Shown here: positions 51,885 to 62,189 of the stretch, piece after piece
Position numbering within the stretch: position 1 is the stretch's first letter
Layout of the letters: every line of letters begins with the position of its first letter
NCBI GenBank assembly: GCA_020629635.1
Contig: JAHDCX010000010.1
Span: 1 to 64,000, forward strand
Length of the DNA: 64,000 nucleotides
Reading direction: 5' to 3'
DNA from: Acidimicrobiales bacterium
GTDB lineage: Bacteria; Actinomycetota; Acidimicrobiia; Acidimicrobiales; SHLQ01
Notes under the pieces: model-generated
What the model was told of the DNA's origin: nothing
Databases searched by the model: none
The model's input: the letters and a program-made list of their open reading frames with translations, nothing else
Program-made: the position numbers and the translations under genes

Positions 51885-54602
51885 GTGGTCGCACTCGAGC
51901 AATCAGCCGAACAACGACATGAGCTTCTTCGGGCCGACATTCGCCGTTTGGCGGGTCAGCTCGGGGACTCGATGGCCCGAAATGTGGGGCCGGAATTCCT
52001 CGACTTGGTCGAGAAGGTCCGCACGCTCGCCCGGAGCACCCGTGAAGGAGATGCCGAGGCCGGAGCACAGCTGACCGCCACGGTCGCGGCGACGTCGGAC
52101 ATCGAGTCGATCTTGTTGGTACGGGCGTTCACGATCTACTTCCATCTCGCCAACGTCGCCGAGCAGGTGCATCGAGTCGAGGCGCTTCGGCTCAAGAAGG
52201 AGGGGTCGGGTCAGCTCTACGACACGTTCGATCGCATCGACGACGCTGGCCTCGATCTCGACAGTGTCGGAAAACGCCTGGCGTCTGTCGAGTACCGGCC
52301 CGTCTTCACCGCCCATCCCACCGAGGCGTCTCGCCGGACGGTGCTCGAGAAGCGCTCCGAGATCGCGGAGCTGCTCCAGGAGCGGCCGGACGCCACCCGT
52401 GCGGGCCAGGCCCGCATCGACCGACGGATCGGCGAGATCATCGACCTGCTGTGGCTGAGCGACGAACTTCGTCAGGTCAAGCCGACGCCGGTCGACGAAG
52501 CCCGATCGATCATCTTCTACGTCGAGCGTCTGGTGGAGCACGCGCTGCCGATGTTCTGGGACGATCTCGACCTCTGCGCATCGGCGCGGGGGATGGAGAT
52601 CGATCCCGCGTCCACGCCGGTTCGGTTCGGGTCCTGGGTGGGCGGAGACCGCGACGGCAACCCGTTCGTCACCCCGGCCGTGACCGACGAGGTCCTGACC
52701 CTGCAACGACAGCGCGCGCTTCGACTGCTTCGGACGGGAGTCCAGGCGTTGTCGACCGACCTGAGCGTCTCGGGCACCATCCGTCCCGTCACCGACGAAT
52801 TCTCCGAGTGGATCGCCGAGCAGTCCGCCGAGCTGCCGGAGCTCATCGCGGGAATGTCGCCGCTCATCGGCAACGAGCCGTACCGGATTGCGGCGACCAT
52901 CATCGACGAACGTCTCGCCCGGACCGAACGCGACGCCAACCACGGCTACGGCGACTCGGCCGAGTTGCTCGCCGATCTCGACCGCCTGGACGCATCGCTG
53001 CGGGCGTCGGACGCGACGGCGGTCGCCGACGGGGCGCTTCGGCAAGTGCGGCGCACCGTGGCGACGGTGGGCTTTCATCTGGCCACGCTCGACATTCGCC
53101 AACACACCCGACACCATCATGCGGCGCTTGCGCAACTCTTTGAGAGCGTCGGTGTCGACTATCCCGATGATCGTGAGGCGAGGATCGGGCTGCTCGAAGG
53201 CGAACTCGCCGGCAATCGGCCGTTCGCGCCGAGCGGAACGGAAGGTCTGGGCGGCGAAGCCCTCGAATTGATGCGCACGCTGCGGGCGCAGATGGACCGT
53301 CGCGGCGACCACATCGTGGAGAGCTACATCGTCTCGATGACCGAGGGGCCCGACGATCTGCTGGCTCCGGCGGTTCTCGCCCGAGAGGTCGGCCTGATCG
53401 ATCTGGGGCGCGGCGTCGCGAGACTCGGTTTTGTTCCGCTGTTCGAGACCATTGGCGATCTTCGCTCGATCGATCCCGTCATGCGACGGCTGCTCGACAA
53501 TCCGCATTGGCGTCAGCTGGTCGATCTGCGCGGCGGCGTTCAGGAGATCATGGTCGGCTACTCGGACTCCAACAAGGACGGCGGCATTGCGACGTCGCAG
53601 TGGGAGATTCACAAGGCGATGCGGACCATCAGGGTGCTCGCCGCCGACTACGGGATCGAGATTCCGGTCTTTCACGGCCGTGGTGGGACGGTCGGTCGCG
53701 GCGGCGGCCCGACCCACGATGCCATCCTTGCCCAGCCCTCTGGGGTGATCACCGGGCTCATGAAGACGACCGAGCAGGGCGAGGTGATCGCCGACAAGTA
53801 CAGCCGGCCACGCCTGGCCCGGCGCAACCTCGACCTCGCGTACTCCGCGATGCTCGAGCACACGCTCATGCACACCGAGTCACGTATCGGGGTCGAGGCG
53901 CGTGACCGATGGTCGGCGGTGATGGAAACGGTGTCGGACGCCGCCTTCGCCCGTTACCGGTCATTGATCGAGGATCCGAGCCTCGTCGATTACTTCACGA
54001 CCTCCACACCGGTCGAGGAACTCGGGTCGCTGAACATCGGCTCGCGTCCAGCCAGACGCTCCGGTGAGACGAGTGGTATCGACGACTTGCGCGCCATTCC
54101 CTGGGTCTTTGGCTGGACACAGTCCCGCCAGATCGTGCCCGGGTGGTTTGGCGTGGGGAGCGGCCTCGCTGCGGCCATCGATGCCGGTCACGGCGACGAG
54201 CTCGGCGAGATGTTCGACAAGTGGCGGTTCTTCCGGACCTTCCTCTCCAACGTCGAGATGACCCTCACCAAGACCGACCTCGGGATCGCCCGCACCTACG
54301 TCGAGAGCCTGGTCGCCCCCGAGCACCGCCACCTGTTCGAGGTGATCGAGGCCGAGCATGCGCTCACGACCGAGAAGATCGGTGCGGTCACGGGGTCCGG
54401 GCTGCTCGACGATCTTCCGATCCTGCGGCGGACGCTCGAGGTGCGAGACATCTACCTGGACCCGCTCAATGTGCTTCAGGTCGATCTGCTCCGGAGCTGT
54501 CGGGCCGACGCAGGCGAGGACTCGACGTCGGCTCGTCGACTTCGACGGGCGTTGCTGCTGAGCATCAACGGGGTGGCGGCAGGGCTGCGCAACACGGGCT
54601 GA
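51885..54602 (+). CDS. ppc: Phosphoenolpyruvate carboxylase
   Basis: A 905-residue enzyme of normal PEPC length. The catalytic His lies in F-T-A-H-P-T-E (about 140-146), with G-G-D-R-D-G-N-P, G-Y-S-D-S-N-K-D-G-G, F-H-G-R-G-G-T-V-G-R-G-G-G-P and the C-terminal R-N-T-G. It forms oxaloacetate from PEP and bicarbonate. GTG at 51885 is used; an ATG at 51972 would cut part of the N-terminal helix. No operon partner upstream; deoD begins 22 nt downstream. Confidence 0.96.
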   Translation: MVALEQSAEQRHELLRADIRRLAGQLGDSMARNVGPEFLDLVEKVRTLARSTREGDAEAGAQLTATVAATSDIESILLVRAFTIYFHLANVAEQVHRVEALRLKKEGSGQLYDTFDRIDDAGLDLDSVGKRLASVEYRPVFTAHPTEASRRTVLEKRSEIAELLQERPDATRAGQARIDRRIGEIIDLLWLSDELRQVKPTPVDEARSIIFYVERLVEHALPMFWDDLDLCASARGMEIDPASTPVRFGSWVGGDRDGNPFVTPAVTDEVLTLQRQRALRLLRTGVQALSTDLSVSGTIRPVTDEFSEWIAEQSAELPELIAGMSPLIGNEPYRIAATIIDERLARTERDANHGYGDSAELLADLDRLDASLRASDATAVADGALRQVRRTVATVGFHLATLDIRQHTRHHHAALAQLFESVGVDYPDDREARIGLLEGELAGNRPFAPSGTEGLGGEALELMRTLRAQMDRRGDHIVESYIVSMTEGPDDLLAPAVLAREVGLIDLGRGVARLGFVPLFETIGDLRSIDPVMRRLLDNPHWRQLVDLRGGVQEIMVGYSDSNKDGGIATSQWEIHKAMRTIRVLAADYGIEIPVFHGRGGTVGRGGGPTHDAILAQPSGVITGLMKTTEQGEVIADKYSRPRLARRNLDLAYSAMLEHTLMHTESRIGVEARDRWSAVMETVSDAAFARYRSLIEDPSLVDYFTTSTPVEELGSLNIGSRPARRSGETSGIDDLRAIPWVFGWTQSRQIVPGWFGVGSGLAAAIDAGHGDELGEMFDKWRFFRTFLSNVEMTLTKTDLGIARTYVESLVAPEHRHLFEVIEAEHALTTEKIGAVTGSGLLDDLPILRRTLEVRDIYLDPLNVLQVDLLRSCRADAGEDSTSARRLRRALLLSINGVAAGLRNTG

Positions 54603-54624
54603 GCGTGCCTAGGGTGTGGCCCCC

Positions 54625-55341
54625 ATGCCCACGCCTCACATCTCCGCTTCCGATGGCGCGTTCGCCGAAACGGTGCTCATGCCCGGCGACCCGCTGCGGG
54701 CTCGACACATCGCGGAGTCGTTCATGGACGACGTGGAGCAGGTCACCAACGTGCGGGGGATGGCCGGATTCACCGGAACGTTTGCGGGCACCCCGGTGAG
54801 CGTGATGGCGTCGGGAATGGGTATGCCTTCGGCCGCCATCTACGTGACCGAGCTGATCCGTGCGTACGGCGTGAAGCGAATCATTCGAGTCGGGACCGCC
54901 GGGGCGTATGCGCCGAGCCTCTCGCTGCGGGCGATCGTCGCGGCGACCGATGCGGTGACCAACTCCAACATGGCGACACTGCTCGGTGCGCCGACGCCGA
55001 TTCAGCCGGCGGCTCGGCTCGTCGACGTCTTGCGGGAAACGGCCACCGCCCGATCGGTCGATGTCGTCACCGGCACGGTGTTCACCTCGGACATCTTCTA
55101 CGAGCCCGACGATTCGGCCCAAAGGACCCACACTGAGGCGGGGGTGCTTGCGGTCGAGATGGAGACGGCCGCCATCTACAGCATCTGTGCCCTCGAAGGC
55201 ATCGAGGCGTTGTCGATGTTCACGATCACCGACCACCTGGTGACCGGCGAGCACCTCAGCTCGGACGACCGCCAGCTGACCGTCGATGAGATGCTCGTCC
55301 TCGGTTTGCACACGGCGGTCGCTGCGCAGACGTCGGCGTGA
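54625..55341 (+). CDS. deoD: Purine nucleoside phosphorylase, DeoD type
   Basis: A 238-residue hexameric-type PNP. M-P-G-D-P-L-R-A (about 21-28) binds phosphate, G-M-G-M-P-S follows, V-E-M-E-T-A-A-I-Y is the nucleoside-binding signature, and the proton donor Asp is in T-D-H-L. It splits purine nucleosides to base plus ribose 1-phosphate. ATG at 54625. It overlaps the phosphohexomutase gene by 4 nt (GTGA), which suggests the mutase may convert ribose 1-phosphate to ribose 5-phosphate. Confidence 0.93.
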   Translation: MPTPHISASDGAFAETVLMPGDPLRARHIAESFMDDVEQVTNVRGMAGFTGTFAGTPVSVMASGMGMPSAAIYVTELIRAYGVKRIIRVGTAGAYAPSLSLRAIVAATDAVTNSNMATLLGAPTPIQPAARLVDVLRETATARSVDVVTGTVFTSDIFYEPDDSAQRTHTEAGVLAVEMETAAIYSICALEGIEALSMFTITDHLVTGEHLSSDDRQLTVDEMLVLGLHTAVAAQTSA

Positions 55342-56816
55342 CCGACCGGCTGCGGTTCGGCACTGCGGGACTCCGCGGGCCGCTGGGCGACGGACCGCTC
55401 GCAATGAACGACGAGACGGTCGGGCTGGCTGTCGACGCCATCGCCCGGTGGCTTCCGCCGGGGAATCGGGTCGTGATCGGCCACGACGCCCGCCATGGGT
55501 CCGAGGGCTTCGCTCGTCTTGCCGCATCGATCCTGACCGAAGCCGGACACACCGTCGCGGCGTTCGACCGGCCCGTGCCGACCCCGCTCGTGCCGTTCGC
55601 GATGCGCGGCCATGACTTCGGGTGCGGGATCGTGGTGACGGCGAGCCACAACCCGGCCACGGACAACGGGATGAAGGTCTACGCGCCCGACGGCGCCCAG
55701 CTCGGCGCCGCCGATGCGTCGGAGATCGAGGAGTGGATGGATCGGCTCGACCGCCCGGAGCCCGGAGCCGACCGGCTACCAGACGTGACCATGCTCGGGG
55801 AGGAGACGATCGAGGCGTACATGGATGCCGTACGCGCGCTGGCGGCTCCGGCGGAGGTTCCCCAACGAATCGTGACCACGGCGATGCACGGTGTTGGCGC
55901 GGACATCGTCGACGCCCTGCTGCGGTCCCTCGGCCACGAGGTGCATCCGGTGCCCGAGCAGCGCGCGCCGGACCCGGACTTTCCGACGGCTGCGTTTCCG
56001 AACCCCGAGGAGGACGGCGCCCTCGATCTGGCGTTGGCGCTCGCCGAGCAGGTCGACGCTGACCTCGTACTCGCCAACGATCCCGATGCCGACCGATTGG
56101 CGGTCGCCGTTCCGAAGGAGGGGGAGTGGTGTCTCCTCACGGGCGACGACATCGGCGTGCTGCTCGGTGCTGATCGGATCGAGTCGACGTCGGGCCCCAG
56201 ATCGGTCGCGACGACAATCGTGTCGTCGACGCTCCTCCCGACGCTGGCGGCGGCTCGCGGTGTCGGCTGCCATCGAACGCTCACGGGCTTCAAATGGTTG
56301 AGTCGTGCGGACGCGTCCTCGCCTGACGTACCCCTGGTCTTCGCCTACGAGGAAGCGATCGGTTACGGCGTCGCCCCTCACCTGGTGCGAGACAAGGACG
56401 GGATCTCGGCAGCGGTGGTCATGGCCGACCTTGCTTCGCGCCTCGCGGCCGTCGCGTCGACCGTGACGGAGCGCCTCGCCGAGATCCACCGAGAGTTCGG
56501 TCGGTTCCGCAACACCCAGGTGGCCCGCCGATACGGCGGAGACCAGCCGATGGTGACCATGACGGCGCTGATGGCCCGGCTCCGTGAGCAGCCACCCGCC
56601 TCGATCGGGCGGTTCAACGTGGTCGGCGTCGAGGACTTTCTGCCCGGTTCTGCGCTTCCGTCGAGCGACGTGCTCGTGTTCGAGTTGGTCGGTGGACGTG
56701 TCGCCATTCGACCGAGCGGGACCGAGCCGAAGATCAAGGCCTACCTCGAAGTCGTCGGAGACGATCCGGCGGTGTTGGACGACCTCCGCGCCGGGGTCGT
56801 CCGATTGATCGAGTGA
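55338..56816 (+). CDS. Phosphohexomutase family protein (possible phosphopentomutase)
   Basis: A 492-residue alpha-D-phosphohexomutase. The phosphoserine loop is T-A-S-H-N-P (about 98-103), the metal loop D-P-D-A-D-R, the sugar loop E-E-A-I-G-Y and the phosphate loop R-P-S-G-T-E-P-K. The length and E-E-A-I-G-Y form resemble the PGM2-like group, which includes phosphopentomutases. Translational coupling to deoD supports a pentomutase role; a glucose or mannose mutase remains possible. GTG start at 55338. Confidence 0.88.
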   Translation: MTDRLRFGTAGLRGPLGDGPLAMNDETVGLAVDAIARWLPPGNRVVIGHDARHGSEGFARLAASILTEAGHTVAAFDRPVPTPLVPFAMRGHDFGCGIVVTASHNPATDNGMKVYAPDGAQLGAADASEIEEWMDRLDRPEPGADRLPDVTMLGEETIEAYMDAVRALAAPAEVPQRIVTTAMHGVGADIVDALLRSLGHEVHPVPEQRAPDPDFPTAAFPNPEEDGALDLALALAEQVDADLVLANDPDADRLAVAVPKEGEWCLLTGDDIGVLLGADRIESTSGPRSVATTIVSSTLLPTLAAARGVGCHRTLTGFKWLSRADASSPDVPLVFAYEEAIGYGVAPHLVRDKDGISAAVVMADLASRLAAVASTVTERLAEIHREFGRFRNTQVARRYGGDQPMVTMTALMARLREQPPASIGRFNVVGVEDFLPGSALPSSDVLVFELVGGRVAIRPSGTEPKIKAYLEVVGDDPAVLDDLRAGVVRLIE

Positions 56817-56880
56817 TCTCAGGGTGCAATCGGGGTCACCCCCGATGGGCTCGACGAGTCGGCCATGGCAGGCTGAACCC

Positions 56881-57813
56881 ATGACCGAAGGATCAGGGAT
56901 CATCGACGCAACGGGCGTCACGAAGAGCTGGGGCACCACGACGGTGTTCTCCGGGCTCGACGTGTCCGTTCGCTCGGGCGTCACCGGCCTGCTCGGCTCG
57001 AACGGAGCCGGCAAGACCACCCTCCTCGGCATGGTGCTCGGGCTGCATCAGCCCACGAGCGGCCACATTCAGGTGCTCGGCGAAAACCCCTCCGTCGCCG
57101 GGCCCGAACTGCGGCAGCGCATCGGCTACAGCCCCGAGCACCACGATCTTCCCCAGGACATGGCGGCGCAGGACCTCGTCCGCCACGTCGCTGAGGTCCA
57201 CGGACTGCCGCGACGTGATGCGACCACCCGTTCCTCTGATGCGCTCTGGCTCGTCGGTCTCGGCGAAGAACGCGCTCGGCCCGTCGGCACGATGTCGACC
57301 GGTCAGCGGCAGCGCGTGAAGCTGGCTCAGGCGATCGCGCATGACCCCGATCTCGTGCTGCTCGACGAGCCCACCGATGGCCTCGACCCGGTGCAACGCG
57401 ACGACATGCTCGAGCTGATCCGTCGGATCGGGACCGAGTACGGGATCGACATCGTCTTGTCCTCTCACCTTCTCGAAGAGGTCGAACGCATCGCCGACAA
57501 CGTCGTGATCCTCGCTGGCGGCCGGACGGTTGCGGCGGGCCCGATCGACGAACTTCGTGCCGGCGGTGGCGGCCTGACCGTCGACGTGACCGAGAACGTC
57601 GATGCGATGGTGGCCGAGCTGCGACGACGCGGGATCGAGGTTGCGGCAGAACGACTCCGCCTGCGCATTTCGTCCGAGACGCTCGACTCCAGCGAGCTCG
57701 CCTGCGCCGTTCGCGATGCTGCCGTCACCACGGGCACGCCGATACGACGCCTGACAAGCGTGGAGCAGTCGCTCGAAGACCTCTTCCTCGAGAACATCGG
57801 AGCGACGTCATGA
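56881..57813 (+). CDS. ABC-2 transporter ATP-binding protein
   Basis: A 310-residue ABC ATPase. Walker A is G-S-N-G-A-G-K-T-T (about 39-47), signature S-T-G-Q-R-Q-R-V-K, and Walker B L-V-L-L-D-E-P-T-D. The C-terminal extension (about 225-310) is typical of ABC-2 exporters. First of four translationally coupled genes (ATPase, permease, ATPase, permease). ATG at 56881. Cargo unknown. Confidence 0.92.
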   Translation: MTEGSGIIDATGVTKSWGTTTVFSGLDVSVRSGVTGLLGSNGAGKTTLLGMVLGLHQPTSGHIQVLGENPSVAGPELRQRIGYSPEHHDLPQDMAAQDLVRHVAEVHGLPRRDATTRSSDALWLVGLGEERARPVGTMSTGQRQRVKLAQAIAHDPDLVLLDEPTDGLDPVQRDDMLELIRRIGTEYGIDIVLSSHLLEEVERIADNVVILAGGRTVAAGPIDELRAGGGGLTVDVTENVDAMVAELRRRGIEVAAERLRLRISSETLDSSELACAVRDAAVTTGTPIRRLTSVEQSLEDLFLENIGATS

Positions 57814-58675
57814 CGCAGACCACCGAGATCTACGACCGCGGCTACCGCGCGTACACCGGACCACGAGGCGGAATGGGCACCTCGATGCTGTCCGTCTTCA
57901 AGGCGTCGGTGCAGCGAGCGCTCGGGCTGCGTCGCAAGTTCCGTTTCAAGATCGTGCCGCTTGCAACCGTGTTCATCGCCTATGTCCCCGCGCTCGGATT
58001 CATGACCGTGGCCGTACTCATCCCGGGGGAGATCGCGCAGGAGGTCGTGGCCGACTACGCCAGCTACTTCGGCCTTGTCGGGATTGCCGTCACGCTCTTC
58101 ACCGCGTTTGTCGCCCCTGAGCTGCTGTCCTCCGATCGACGGACGGGCATGTTCGGCCTCTACATGGCCTCGCCGCTGCAGCGACCGCACTATCTGCTGG
58201 CCAAGGGCGGGGCATTGCTCTTCTGCATGTCCCTGGTCACCATGCTCCCGGTCTTCTTCTTGTTGATCGGCTACTGGGCTGCCGGAATCGGTCCAGAAGG
58301 ATTCGTGACGATTCTCGGAATCGCCGGACGGATTCTCGCCACGGGCCTCCTGCTCGCCCTCATGTTCACCCTCATCGGCATGGCCGGAGCGAGCCTCACC
58401 AAGCGCACCGGATTCGCGAGTGCGGGGATCGCCATGGTGCTGATTGCGAGCGGGGTCCTCTCCGACACGCTCGCCAACATGGACTCGTTGTCCGAGTCGT
58501 TCGCCCTCGCCAACATCCTGGCGCTACCGGGCGATCTCGCTGCGGTGATCTTCGATGAGACGTTCGAGCGACCTTTCGACATCGGACGATGGCAGGTGGT
58601 CGGCGCCTATGTCCTCGTCTGCACGATCAGCGCCGCCATCACCGGGTGGAGCTACCGCCGAGTGGAGGTGACCAA

Positions 58676-58679
<4 letters not shown>
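57810..58679 (+). CDS. ABC-2 transporter permease
   Basis: A 289-residue membrane protein with about six hydrophobic segments (near 50-70, 88-106, 130-155, 165-190, 205-222, 262-282). The N-terminal pattern Y-D-R-G-Y-R-A-Y-T-G-P-R occurs in actinobacterial ABC-2 permeases. ATG at 57810 overlaps the first ATPase by 4 nt and its stop overlaps the second ATPase by 4 nt. Confidence 0.87.
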
Positions 58680-59607
<928 letters not shown>

Positions 59608-59611
<4 letters not shown>

Positions 59612-60321
59612 TGCACACACCCCTGCTTGCCATGACCGCCCGGATCGTTCGAGCCGTGGCCACCCGAGGCCGGCTCATCGCAATGTCGGCCATCGGTCTG
59701 ATCGGGATCGCGATCAGCGTCCTCATCGCAAACGAGAGCGACAACACCGTGACCAACGGCCTCGAGTTCCTCGAAGAGTTCGGTTTCACGATCTTTGTTC
59801 CCCTCGTCGTGCTGGTCGTGGCCTCGGCGACGCTCGGGACCTTTCGGGACGATCGCAACCTCGTCTACTTCTGGCTACGCCCGATCGGGCGCTGGCAGAT
59901 CGCGTTGGCGGGCGTGTTCGCGGGCGTCGCCGTGGTCGTCCCGCTCATCCTCGTTCCGCTCGGCGTGATGGCCGCTGTGCTTCCGGGTACATCGGTCGGC
60001 GCGGCGATCCTGGCAGGAGCGTTCGCCATCGTGGCCTACGGAGCGCTGTTCACGCTGCTCGGACTCGTGACCACGCGCGCCCTCGCATGGGGACTGGGGT
60101 ACATCCTCGTCTGGGAAGGTTTCTTGTCCTCGCTGAGCGACGGCATGGCCCAGCTGGCCATCCGGACCTATGCGAGCACCATCCTGCGCGACGCCACGAC
60201 GGCGGGCGAACGGGTCATCGACAGCGTCGGGCCCGCACAGGCGATGATCGCCGTCGTGGCGACCGCCCTGGTCGGTTTCGGCCTCACGACCTGGCGTCTC
60301 GGCGCCATGGAGATCGACTGA
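59608..60321 (+). CDS. ABC-2 transporter permease
   Basis: A 237-residue membrane protein with about six hydrophobic segments (near 22-44, 53-75, 88-118, 125-150, 155-170, 205-225). It is shorter than the first permease. ATG at 59608 overlaps the second ATPase by 4 nt; fourth and last gene of the exporter operon. The ssnA-like gene starts 18 nt later and could be read through. Confidence 0.85.
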
Positions 60322-60339
60322 TCGACCAGACTGGTCGCC

Positions 60340-61368
60340 ATGTCGTCCAGCGTGACCCCCGGGCTCGTGTGCGCCCACCACCACCTGTACTCGGCGCTTG
60401 CCCGCGGCATGCCTGCGCCGCCGGCTGATCCGCAGAACTTTCTTGGGATCCTCGAGAACATCTGGTGGCGGCTCGACACCGCGCTCGATCTGGAAATGCT
60501 CGAATGGTCGGCCAAGCTCGGCGCACTCGAGGCGCTGCAGTCGGGCTGCACGTCGATCATCGATCACCACGAGTCGCCGAACGCGATCGAAGGCTCGTTG
60601 ACCGTGATCGCCGACGCCTGCGCCGAAGTGGGCGTGCGGGTTGATTGCGCGTACGGCGTCACCGACCGTCACGGCGCTGACGGTGCCCGGCTCGGGTTGG
60701 AAGAGAACCGCCGGTTCCTGTCCGAAGGCGGCCGGGGTCGAGTCGGGGTACACGCGAGCTTCACCTGCTCGGACGAGACGCTCGCCGCGGCGGCTGCGCT
60801 CGGGGAGGAGTTCGGGGTCGGCGTGCACATTCACGTGGCCGAAGGCATCGACGACGTGGACGCGCCCGAGCGTCTGGCCGGGCTCTCGACCGACGACTGG
60901 CTGCTCATTCACGGGGTTCACCTTCCCGACGACCACGGGCTGTCGGGGACTCTCGTGCACAACCCGCGGTCCAACATGAACAATTCGGTCGGCTATGCGC
61001 GGCCGGTCCGGTTCACCAATCCGATCGCGCTCGGCACCGACGGGATCGGCGCCGACATGTTCGACGAGTTCCGACTCGCCTACGTCCGCCTCCGGGAGGA
61101 CGACATCTCCGCATCGCCGGACACCCCGTGGTCGTGGCTCGAACAGGGCTGGGTCCTCTTCCCCGAAGCCCGAGCCGACGCCGTGACCTGGAGCTATCCG
61201 ATACCCGAGCCGTGGCACGTTGCGTTCACCACCGGCATTCGAGCCATCGACGTCGACATCGACGGCGAGCCCGCAATGCGCGACGGGCGTCCGACGCGGG
61301 TCGATGCCGACGAGATTCGTGCCAAGGCCGCCGAGCAGGCTGCACGGTTGTTCGCCCGGCTCGCGTAA
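60340..61368 (+). CDS. ssnA: SsnA-like aminohydrolase lacking the N-terminal domain segment
   Basis: A 342-residue amidohydrolase. It aligns from memory with E. coli SsnA from its metal motif onward: P-G-L-V-C-A-H-H-H-L-Y-S, W-W-R-L-D-T-A-L-D, S-G-C-T-S-I-I-D-H-H, H-I-H-V-A-E, L-V-H-N-P-R-S-N-M-N-N and L-G-T-D-G-I-G-A-D-M-F. SsnA is about 440 residues; here about 60 N-terminal residues and about 20 before the C-terminal strand are absent, and the preceding bases belong to the permease gene. The metal site is intact. SsnA lies with ygfK in clusters tied to selenium-dependent molybdenum hydroxylases and anaerobic purine/urate breakdown. ATG at 60340. Confidence 0.82.
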   Translation: MSSSVTPGLVCAHHHLYSALARGMPAPPADPQNFLGILENIWWRLDTALDLEMLEWSAKLGALEALQSGCTSIIDHHESPNAIEGSLTVIADACAEVGVRVDCAYGVTDRHGADGARLGLEENRRFLSEGGRGRVGVHASFTCSDETLAAAAALGEEFGVGVHIHVAEGIDDVDAPERLAGLSTDDWLLIHGVHLPDDHGLSGTLVHNPRSNMNNSVGYARPVRFTNPIALGTDGIGADMFDEFRLAYVRLREDDISASPDTPWSWLEQGWVLFPEARADAVTWSYPIPEPWHVAFTTGIRAIDVDIDGEPAMRDGRPTRVDADEIRAKAAEQAARLFARLA

Positions 61369-61379
61369 GGTCCTCGACG

Positions 61380-62180
61380 ATGAGCGAAGCAGCGGGGTGG
61401 GAGCGTACGGTGCTCTCGGTGCTCGGCCAGCGCGGACCCCACCCGCGCGGCGAGGGCGAGCACGACGGCGAGTGGCATTGGGTGAAGTCGTACATGAACG
61501 TGCGATTCTTCGTTGGGCTGATCGGTCTGCTGTTGCCGCTCAGCCTGTCGTTCTTCATCACGTGGACGACGGGCCGCTGGTGGCACATCGAAGACTCGTT
61601 CAGCGCGTTCTATTACACGGGGTCGAGGGACATCTTCGTCGGCTCGTTGTGTGCCGTCGGCGTCTTCCTCTTCTCCTACAAACTCTCGGACCGCAATGCC
61701 GACGGTGTCCCGACGCGGGAGTCACGGGTGTCGACGCTCGGTGGTCTCGGTGCGCTCGTGTTGGCGATCTTCCCGACGTCGCGTCCGCCGTCGGTCGACG
61801 CCGCGCTCACGCCGTTGCAAGCGCGCTTCGGCGAGGGCACGGTCAGCAACATCCACTTCATCGGCGCCGCCGTCTTCATCGTCAGCTTGATGCTCGTCGC
61901 GATCGAATTCGCCCGTGCCGAAGGCCCCGACAGCCCTCGACCTCTTGACCAGAACGTCGATCACGAGGCGCAGATGGCCAGGCGCCGTCTCATGTGGTGG
62001 GTGCACATCGGTGCGGCCACCGCGATCTTTTGTGCGGGGGCCTTCTACATCATCTACAGCCGGACGAACCCAGACTTCCGGTACACGCTGTACATCACCG
62101 AATTCGTCACGTCGGTCGCGTTCGGGGTCTCGTGGCTCGTTAAAGGTGCGGAAACCTTCCGCCTCCGGGGCCCGACGTAA
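61380..62180 (+). CDS. Hypothetical membrane protein
   Basis: A 266-residue protein with about six hydrophobic segments (near 41-60, 82-100, 115-130, 155-178, 203-222, 232-252) and a polar N-terminus rich in Gly/His/Glu. I do not recognise the family. ATG at 61380, 11 nt after ssnA and 9 nt before the amidohydrolase. Position inside the purine-type cluster suggests transport or membrane anchoring, but nothing in the sequence proves it. Confidence 0.75.
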   Translation: MSEAAGWERTVLSVLGQRGPHPRGEGEHDGEWHWVKSYMNVRFFVGLIGLLLPLSLSFFITWTTGRWWHIEDSFSAFYYTGSRDIFVGSLCAVGVFLFSYKLSDRNADGVPTRESRVSTLGGLGALVLAIFPTSRPPSVDAALTPLQARFGEGTVSNIHFIGAAVFIVSLMLVAIEFARAEGPDSPRPLDQNVDHEAQMARRRLMWWVHIGAATAIFCAGAFYIIYSRTNPDFRYTLYITEFVTSVAFGVSWLVKGAETFRLRGPT

Positions 62181-62189
62181 ACTCGCCGG

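Noticed and set aside
51903-53873. 656-residue minus-strand frame opposite ppc
   Set aside because: Pure antisense of the PEP carboxylase gene; the plus strand carries all catalytic motifs.
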